From Basidiobolus meristosporus CBS 931.73 (lineage: Eukaryota > Basidiobolomycota > Basidiobolomycetes > Basidiobolales > Basidiobolaceae), in contig MCFE01000475.1 in the NCBI GenBank assembly GCA_002104905.1, positions 1-64,000 on the forward strand: a stretch of 64,000 nt of DNA, in the 5' to 3' direction. Made by a program: the position numbers and the translations under genes. This document shows, piece after piece, positions 56,600-64,000 of the stretch. Positions within the stretch are counted from its first letter, which is position 1; each line of letters starts with the position of its first letter. The notes under the pieces were generated by a model. It made no database searches. It worked only from the letters and a program-made list of their open reading frames with translations, and was not told the origin of the DNA.

Positions 56600-58729
56600 A
56601 TGCCCTTACCACTCTCACATGGGGCCCTACAGTTTGATGGAAAGAATGTGGAAAGCTTCATATTCAAATGGGAGAAGCTCTGCAAGATGTGCAGCCTATC
56701 TGAACAAGAAATGACTGAAGACTTCCCCTACTACTGCACCAATGATATTACTACTAAGCTTCTCAGACAAGGAGACATTCTCACTGACTGGGCCTTAATG
56801 AAGACCTACCTACAGACCAAGTATGGTAGACCCCAGATATACTACGGAATTGAAGACCTCAGACACTTCGGAAGGACAAGACTCTCCAAGCTACCACTTG
56901 AAGAGTTCATTCAACAGTATGAAGATATGGCCAAGCCACTCCTAGAGTCCCAGGCTATAACTGAGTTTACCATGACACTTTACCTTGCACAAGGGCTTCC
57001 CCAGGACTTGGCAAGGAAGGTTGACTTACATGCGGCAAAGGATGACAAGTCTGGCATTCCTTGCTTTGCAGAGATGAAATGTGTACTCCTAGAGGCAAAA
57101 CAGACTTCTACCTTTATGAGACTCCTGACATCTAATCTGCAAGACCAGTCAACCAAGGAGCCAAAGAGTGCTATTGTTGACAATCAGACCTACACTACCA
57201 ACAGAATTGACCAACTTGCTGAACAGTTACAAAAGCTAGCCCTCAAGATTAACGGCTCAGCTGAGGTAGCTACTGAGGGCCAAAGACCTTTGCCCAGACA
57301 CTGCATCTGGTGTGACTCTACCCAGCATGCCAGACAAGAATGCTCAGAACTTATTCAGCTACTTTGAGAAGGAACAGTGCAGTTTGATGCTGATGGAATG
57401 CTTGCTGACAAGGAAGAAAAAAGGATTCCCACTAATTTCTGAAGAGGTGGAATGAGAGCCCTTTTCCAGAAGTCTGACTCAGCAAGTAGAAAGATTACTG
57501 TTGATGCCCCTATTGAGACTCATACAGTGGTTCCAAGCAGCCCTGACAACAGAAAATACAAAGTAGATGCCTTTGCTACCAAGAGACACCTTGCTGAAGA
57601 ACCTGTTAAGCCCATCCTTAGAAGACCATGGTTTGAAGAGCCTGAGGTTATCATTGACAAGAGGCCTGGAATACTGCCCACCCAAGACCCATTGCCTCAC
57701 TTTCAGATGACCTCAAAGATAGCAGGCTACTCAAGCCCTCAACTGATTACTGAGAAACTGCTGAAGCAGAACCTCACTTTGTTGGTTGGAGAAATCATGA
57801 GTGTATCACCAACTGTTAGGAAGACCTTTGATGAGCAGCTAAGAACAAGAAGACAAGCTGTTGAACATATGGACTCCCATATAATCCAGACAAACCATGA
57901 AGACCACCAAAATGATGACAACACTACTAAATATACAACCTTTTACTCAGTTGCAACTGCTGTGGTGAAAGGGTATATATATGATGACCCTGTTGACTGC
58001 CATATTGACAGTGGTTTAGAGATTTGTGTTATGCCGCTAGACTTCTGGAAGACACTTAGAAGCAAGGAGCTACTGCCTGTTGATAGGGATATTGGATGGA
58101 ACATGACTGATGCAAACTCAGGATCTAACCCACTCTATGGTGTAGTGCACAAGTTCCCTATTGAGGTACAAGGAATCATGGTCTGGCTTCCCCTCTTTAT
58201 CTACCAGAAGGCAAACTTTGACCTTCTGTTAGGCAGACCATGGGAGACCAGTACTAAGGCTACAACTATCAACTATTCTGATGGGTCAGTGTGGTACACT
58301 ATACAAGGATCAAACCCAGCACTACAGTCAACATTCTGTGGGGTAACACCCAACAATAAGAGAACACATACTGCTTGCCAGAAGACACAGCTTGTTATAG
58401 AAGAAGATGAGGAGCCTGACAATATACACCCCAACAGTTGGAGCTGCTCATTAGGTATACAGGAGCAGACTGCTATGATTTGCACAAAATACAAGACAGT
58501 AGAACAGAAGATTGAACCATGCCTTACACCTTTAACTGATGGATCTTGACCTGCTGATTACATCAGAACACCAGAAGGAACACCTGCAGATATACAACTT
58601 ACACCTGAGAGACTTAAGCAACTTATCATTGGTGATGGAAATCTAACACCGGAGGAGATCTTATTATTTGAAGAAACCCTGAAAAGACATGATAAGGTTT
58701 TCTCAAATAATGATAAGGAGATGGGCTCT
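56600..58729 (+). pseudogene. Gypsy gag and aspartic protease region
   Basis: One frame runs from ATG 56600 with TGA stops at 57365, 57440 and 58547. Gag ends with a CCHC knuckle CIWCDSTQHARQEC near 57310. The retropepsin active site is DSG in DCHIDSGLEICVMPLDFW near 57995, with the flap-side FDLLLGRPW near 58220. The linker TPEEILLFEETLKRHDKVFS precedes reverse transcriptase, and a base loss near 58729 shifts the frame. Confidence 0.88.
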
Positions 58730-58737
58730 TAAAGACA

Positions 58738-60339
58738 TTGGTTGAAAAACCTATCAAGATTCATACAGTGCCCCACACACCTTGGTCATTTAAGCCTTAC
58801 CCACTGCCTAGGGGACTCCAAGCTGATGTGAATGACCTACTTGAGAAGAAGATTGAAGCTGGTATCCTAGAACCTTGCCATGGACCTTATGCTAACAGAC
58901 AGTTTGTGACCAAAAAGAAGAATGGAAAGCTCCAATTCATTCAAGACATGCAACCTGCAAATGCTGTCACTATCAGAGATGCCGCAATACCTCCATCTAT
59001 TGATGACTTTGCAGAGAGCTTTAGTGGTCACTCCATCTACTCAGCATATGATCTCTACTCAGGATATGACCAGATCCCCCTAGATGAGACATCAAGAGAT
59101 ATGTTTGCACTCCAAACACCATTTGGACTATTATGAATGACAAGACTCAGCCAAGGGGCAACAAACCCCGTGGCTCAGTTCCAGAGATGCATGGTGAATG
59201 TGCTCTACCAGTTTATACCTGAGAAACTTGCTGTCTTTGTAGATGAAATAGGCATCAAAGGACCAAAACTCCAAGACACAACTGAAGTTAAGCCTAGAGT
59301 AAGAAAGTTTGTCTATGACCATATCTCAGACAATGATGCCATATTAGGAGCCATTGAAGAAGCTGGACTCATCATCAGTGGTGAGAAAAGCAGCTTTGGT
59401 GTATCAGAGATATCCATTGTTGGACAAAAATGCAACACCTTTGATTGTTCACCTGGAGACTCCATGACACAAAAAATATGCAACTGGCCTACCCCCACAA
59501 ATCTAACACAAGCTTGTGGCTTTGTGGCAGCTTGTGGGTTCTTTAGGATCTGGATCCCAAGATTTTCTGAAATAGCAGAACCAATTTATCAACTACAGAG
59601 AAAGAATACCCCATTTAACTGGGGAGAAGAGCAAGAAGAAGCCATGCAATTACTAAAAGAGGCCTTAGTATCTCCACCAGTTCTGAGACCTCTCAACTAT
59701 CAGAACACTGAATGCCCACCTATCTTGACAGTGGATGCAAGCCCTATAGGAGCTGGAGCACTACTTGGCCAAGATGATGAAGAGGGCAACCACTATGCCT
59801 GCAGATATGAGAGCTGCCTCTTCTCTCCTAGAGAGCAAAGATGCTCACAGATTAAGAGAGAGCTACTAGGAGTTGTGAAGATGCTGAGAAAGCTGAAGTC
59901 ACAACTCTACATGACATATTTCATCCTGGAGACAGATGCTAAGCCACCTATAGGAATGATCAACAAGCCTGACCTACCTGATGATGCCACAAATTGGTGG
60001 ATGGCATGGCTGAAGATGTTTGACTTTGAGGTCAGACATATCCCTGGCAAGACAAATGTTGTGGCCAATGCACTCTCTAGGAAGGGACCACAGTTGTCTG
60101 AAGATATGGACCCAGACTTTGATGACATAATTGATGCAGAAATCCAACAACTACATGTGAAGAAGCCCAGCAACTTTCCGTGGAACACCATTCAAGACTA
60201 TCTGAGAACCTTAGAGAAGCCTCCAGGAATGGGCCCACATGATTTCAGAAAGCTCAGGAAGAAGGCCCATCATTTCTACACAAAGGATGGCCTCCTCTTC
60301 AAAAAAGCCTGGACAGACACCAAGGAGAGTTATAGTTGA
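58738..60339 (+). pseudogene. Gypsy reverse transcriptase and RNase H region
   Basis: RT starts KTLVEKPIKIHTVPHTPWSF and contains FVTKKKNGKLQF and YDLYSGYDQIPLDE. A TGA at 59134 sits where the family has arginine (FGLL-R-MTRLSQGATN). The catalytic YxDD-type box reads FVDEIGIKG near 59240, so the second aspartate is replaced by glutamate. RNase H follows with TVDASPIGAGALLGQDDEEG and FILETDAKP, then HIPGKTNVVANALSR. A frameshift near 60320 separates it from integrase. Confidence 0.88.
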
Positions 60340-61438
60340 GCCCCAGGAACAACTGACTATTATGTCAAGCCTTCATGAAGGAAGACCTTGTGGTCATGGA
60401 GGCAGAGATGCCACATACAATGTTGTTTCCAGTAGATATTACTGAGAGCATATGCATCATGATGTCCAACACTTTGTTGAGTCTTGTGACATTTGCCAAA
60501 GAAGGTTAACCAAGAGATATGAGGAGCTGCTCCATCCAACCTACACACCTTGCCTATGACAGAAGGTTGGAATTGACCTGGTCCACATCCCAACTGCTGG
60601 AACCAAAAAGTACCTAGTTGTTGCCAGAGATGATCTGAGTGGGCGGGTAGAAGCTCAAGCTCTATCTAATAACAAAAGCCACACAATATGGAGATTTATT
60701 CTTGAAAATATAATATGCAGATTTGGCTGCATCAGCCAGTTTGTTGCTGACCAAGGAGAAATGACTTCAAATTTGGTCCAGGAACTCTGCTCACAATACA
60801 AGATTCATATTTCTTTCACCACCGCTTATCACCCACAAGCCAATGGAATGGTTGAAAGAGGCCATGGCCTGTTGGTTAACTGCCTAGTTGAGAGCTGCAA
60901 GAACATGACACTACAGTGGCCTAGACAACTTCATCTAGCACTCTGGGCAGATAAAATCACTACAAAACTCAGCACAGGCCTATCTCCATTCAAGTTGCTT
61001 TATGGACATGATTGCATTCTTCCCATGGAGCTTGACTCAACATCCTGCAACATGCTAGAGTGGAGAACTACAATGAGTACAGAAGAACTACTGACTACAC
61101 GCATCAAATAGCTTGATCACCATGGACTTGATATAACCCAAGCAGCTGCTAAACTCAAATAGACAACACTTCAGAACAAGGAACCATTTGACAAGTCACA
61201 TAGCCTTAGACCAAAGCCATTAATGCAAGGAGATCCAGTACTGCTCTATGATTCCACTTTAGACAAGCAGTGGAGTTGCAAGTCTGACAATAAGTGGTCT
61301 GGCCCATATATTATCTCCAAGGTGATTGGAAATGGAAGCTACTACTTGTCTGAACTTGATGAAACATGGGTAAGAGCACCTGTGGCAGGAAACAGACTTA
61401 AGCTATTCAAGCACTGGAATTTTGCACATCACATTTAG
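60239..61438 (+). pseudogene. Gypsy integrase region
   Basis: The zinc-binding part reads HHDVQHFVESCDICQRR. The catalytic triad segments are VGIDLVHIP, FVADQGEMTSNLVQ and HPQANGMVERGHG. A C-terminal KLKWGPFKV-type segment reads KWSGPYIISKVIGNGSYYL. In-frame stops are TGA 60443, TGA 60557, TAG 61109 and TAG 61160. Confidence 0.85.
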
Positions 61439-61463
61439 TTTGCTTTGACCTGAGTTCAAAGCT

Positions 61464-61478
61464 GAGAGGGGGGTGGAT
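61464..61478 (+). promoter_or_regulatory. Polypurine tract of the gypsy element
   Basis: GAGAGGGGGGTGGA directly precedes the 3' LTR start at 61479. Confidence 0.8.
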
Positions 61479-62337
61479 GTAGTGGGGTCACAGTGACACC
61501 CACAGGCAGATGTGCTCATTCCCATACGTTCACTTCCCTAAAAAGGATTACCCCCCACCTATATTAGTATCATCCCAAATTGCAATATTTTTTATCTGTT
61601 TATGTGATTATTACTATGCAACCTGACAAACTATTTGTCACTATTAACCCATTGCACAAGCTATTCCTATTCCTTGCCAAGATGCCAAGATAAGATAGTT
61701 GCCATATAAGACAAGTACACCCAACAGTGCCTATGTCATGTGACCATCCTGGTTTCATAACCCTCCTATCCTACTACCATATGAGGTAACTACATGACAC
61801 AGAGGTTTCATATTACCACTGTCTGATTGGCTAGGTGCTACTATGTCTCATAGAACAATCCACCAAGAATTTGAGCTATTTTTAGTACACACTGACATGA
61901 TTGGCTGTCTACTACCTTCTGGAAACTTCCGGAAAGTATTTTTTAGCAAGAATTTCAGCAGCAAAAAAGTATATAAGGGAGGCTATCCCTTAAGATAAAT
62001 CATCCCTCTTCCAATATTCCAACTTATTGATTAGTGAGATCACTGCTACCTATTACCACTACTTTCTGACTCAGACCTGACAATACTCCCAGGAAACTGC
62101 ACTGACAGCCAACTGACCTTGGAGGCACTACTTGTGAGGAATACTCAGAGTAGGTATACTCTATTATATTGGATTCTTTCCCAAGTTTGTTCTTGTACAG
62201 GCAAATGTACTTCTCAGTCTTTGTAACTATTGGTCAAAGCTGCATTCTTATCAAGTCCCTGTTGGTGGAGTTTACAGTTGTTTTGACTTTCGAAGCTTTA
62301 GTACATTATCATCTCAAAGGACATCAAAGCCATTATA
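61479..62337 (+). repeat. 3' LTR of the gypsy element, truncated
   Basis: It matches the 5' LTR from TGTAGTGGGG to CAAAGCCATTATA, then switches to unrelated sequence. About 220 bp of the LTR end are missing. Confidence 0.88.
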
Positions 62338-63000
62338 TTGCTTATATCAAAATTTTAGTGATCACTGATTTGTGATGGCTTGATGTGGGTTGCAAAAAAA
62401 TGTGTTGTTTGGATCATTACAAATAATAGCAATTCAATGCAATTGCATCATCTTCTCCTAGGCTTTTTTCTGAAAGGGATTACTACTGAAGCATTTGGTA
62501 GTGATTCACTTTGCACACCTAAATTACTTTCTTGTTGACTATCCTCTTGGCTACTTGTGTATTTGTAGTCAGTATTTTGCATCCTAGTTGATGAGTGCAA
62601 TGCTGCAGCTTAGCTGCGCTGAACTGCTCCAGATGATGCAACTGAGCCAGCCTACAGTGCTACACGCTTAAGCATTCTATTACTTACCAAAGGCTCTGGT
62701 GGTGGAGGCACTTCATGTGGGTTATCATCCGTCAGTTCACCAGAAGAAACCTGCTGATGGTCAGGTGTAATGGCACGCCCAGATGCAACTTGATGGGCTG
62801 CCATGGCCCTTGGCTGAGTTTGATGTGATGCCACTTGTTGACGCAACTTGGCCTGCTCCAAAGGACTTGTGTCTTTTTGAGCAATTTGGCGGGTACTGGT
62901 GGTTTTGCTCTGAAGCACATGCGTTGACCCAATATGCATTGAGTCTATGCGGGGCACTCTTGTAAAGGGTGTTGGCATAGTTTGGACTGACATGCGCTGG
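62338..63000 (-). pseudogene. Repeat-borne protein B, copy 3, cut by LTR2
   Basis: On the minus strand SVQTMPTPFTRVPRIDSMHI, DTSPLEQAKLRQQVASHQTQ, TPDHQQVSSGELTDD and SLPNASVVIPFRKKPRRR match protein B of copy 1 in the same frame. It begins directly at the LTR2 insertion (63001) and ends at the junction with the gypsy LTR. Two in-frame stops lie near 62650 and 62610. Confidence 0.5.
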
Positions 63001-63706
63001 TGTGGCAGGGTAAACATACCGCCCACAGTCAAGTTGATGCATATAGCCATTATGATATACTTATCCATATTTTATCTTATCAGTATTATCCCATTGTTCT
63101 TTTACCTATATTATCAGTATTATCCCCATATGATGTTTACCTTGATTAGTTATTAGCATTAGTTATCCCTGATGTTATTCAGCTTTGTGATCAGTATATG
63201 TATCTACATAAGGCAAGTACCCGCATCAGTATCCATGACACATGACCTAGGTCTGTGTTACCATCCCTACCATTTCAATACCATATATGGTATTTCTATG
63301 TTGCACAGGTTTCAGACTACTGATTCCTGATTGGTTGGATGTGCTGTGCTGTTTAGGACCTTCCAGGACTTTTTTGGCGTACATTTAGCTCATAGTGATG
63401 TCATAATGAATTCCACTGGTGCCTAGAATCTTCTAGAACCTTGTCATTAGCAACCACTTGGCAATCAGGAAAAGTATTTAAGGGAAAGCAATCCCTCATC
63501 AATAATTCATTCTTCTATCAGTAACACTTCTACCTTATTAATTAGCAGTTGGTCACTGCACCTGCCTTCAACAGTACATCTCAGACCTGCCATCAAGGAG
63601 CTTTTCAGGGTAGTGCACAAGACACACAGAGGCCTTTGGAGACACTTGGAGCACCTAGGAAGCTAGAGCAGCAGGAGCTTTTACAATAGTGACATATTGA
63701 CAAAGA
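63001..63706 (+). repeat. LTR2 copy, 3' truncated
   Basis: It starts TGTGGCAGGGTAAACATACC and follows the 52119 copy to GACAAAGACAC, then diverges at 63707. Confidence 0.75.
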
Positions 63707-64000
63707 CACTTAGCCTCCCTGGCACACTATGGCAACATTTAGCACTCATGGCTCAATGTGGCACTATCCAACAGAACAAGTCTAAAATATGTATCAAAAC
63801 CAATGTGATTGTTGAATTTTCCATATATTATGTATGATGCAACTCAGATTGCATTGACACAGATCAGATCACATCAATTGTAGATTTCCTATTTGATTAT
63901 AGACTTGTGAGTAAAACAACAATAAAAATACCCAGTCATTGTTTGACGATAAGTTTTGCAACATAATGATGGGATACATGGCATTTGATGGAGATTTAAT
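63707..64000. other. Unassigned AT-rich window end
   Basis: Nothing is recognised here. Confidence 0.4.

Larger units (their letters stand above)
55372..62337 (+). mobile_element. Ty3/gypsy retrotransposon, decayed, 3' LTR truncated
   Basis: A 1,079-bp 5' LTR is followed by a primer-binding site, gag-protease-RT-RNase H-integrase in gypsy order, a polypurine tract and a 3' LTR of which 859 bp remain. The 3' LTR is cut at 62337, where the unidentified repeat begins. Visible differences between the two LTRs (more than 20 in the first 600 bp by eye) make it older than the copia element. At least seven in-frame stops and two frameshifts disable it. Confidence 0.92.

Noticed and set aside
1-64000. 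tRNA, rRNA and other RNA genes
   Set aside because: I scanned for cloverleaf-like and rRNA-like segments and found none that I could support by eye; a tRNAscan-type search would settle it.

Overview
This window reads as nuclear DNA of a filamentous fungus. The evidence is an ergosterol-pathway sterol C24-methyltransferase (ERG6), an intron-containing ribosomal protein gene, a secreted class 3 lipase, GT-AG introns of about 40-110 nt, and both Ty1/copia and Ty3/gypsy retrotransposons. A focadhesin (FOCAD/RST1) orthologue and a PX-domain AGC kinase are not what I would expect from a yeast or typical ascomycete, so an early-diverging fungus is my best guess (inference; basidiomycetes not excluded).

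Layout. (1) Positions 1-9,250 are a graveyard of host genes on both strands: a UBR1-like N-recognin fragment, a catalase, a cytochrome P450 and a monocarboxylate-type MFS transporter, all with stops or frameshifts. (2) Positions 9,257-14,856 hold two solo copia LTRs followed by a structurally complete copia element (350-bp LTRs, ATAAT target duplication, half-tRNA-iMet-type primer site, YVDD reverse transcriptase) carrying three nonsense codons. (3) Positions 14,857-19,700 are a CpG-poor desert of LTR and gypsy-integrase relics. (4) Positions 19,707-41,995 are the gene-rich core: lipase, ERG6, FOCAD, PER1, NAP1, SLC33A1-type acetyl-CoA transporter (all minus), RPL36 and a Tyr/Gly/Arg/Asp-rich tandem-repeat protein (plus), and a PX-AGC kinase (minus). 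I rebuilt the exons by hand and the phases close in every spliced gene. (5) Positions 42,000-45,970 carry one GNAT acetyltransferase and at least one truncated relative. (6) Positions 45,975-64,000 are nested repeats: a truncated copia, two related long-LTR families (LTR1 about 1.07 kb, LTR2 about 0.8 kb), a decayed gypsy element at 55,372-62,337, and at least three copies of an unidentified multi-copy sequence with its own protein-coding frames.

The core genes are unrelated housekeeping functions: sterol synthesis, GPI-anchor remodelling, histone chaperoning, acetyl-CoA import to the ER/Golgi, translation, signalling and probable RNA surveillance. I see no gene cluster or defence system. The less ordinary items are the fungal FOCAD gene, the repeat protein with a higher-order repeat and a readable frame beyond its stop codon, an exact 48-bp inversion inside one LTR, the start codon lying inside the copia primer-binding site, and the unidentified repeat-borne proteins.
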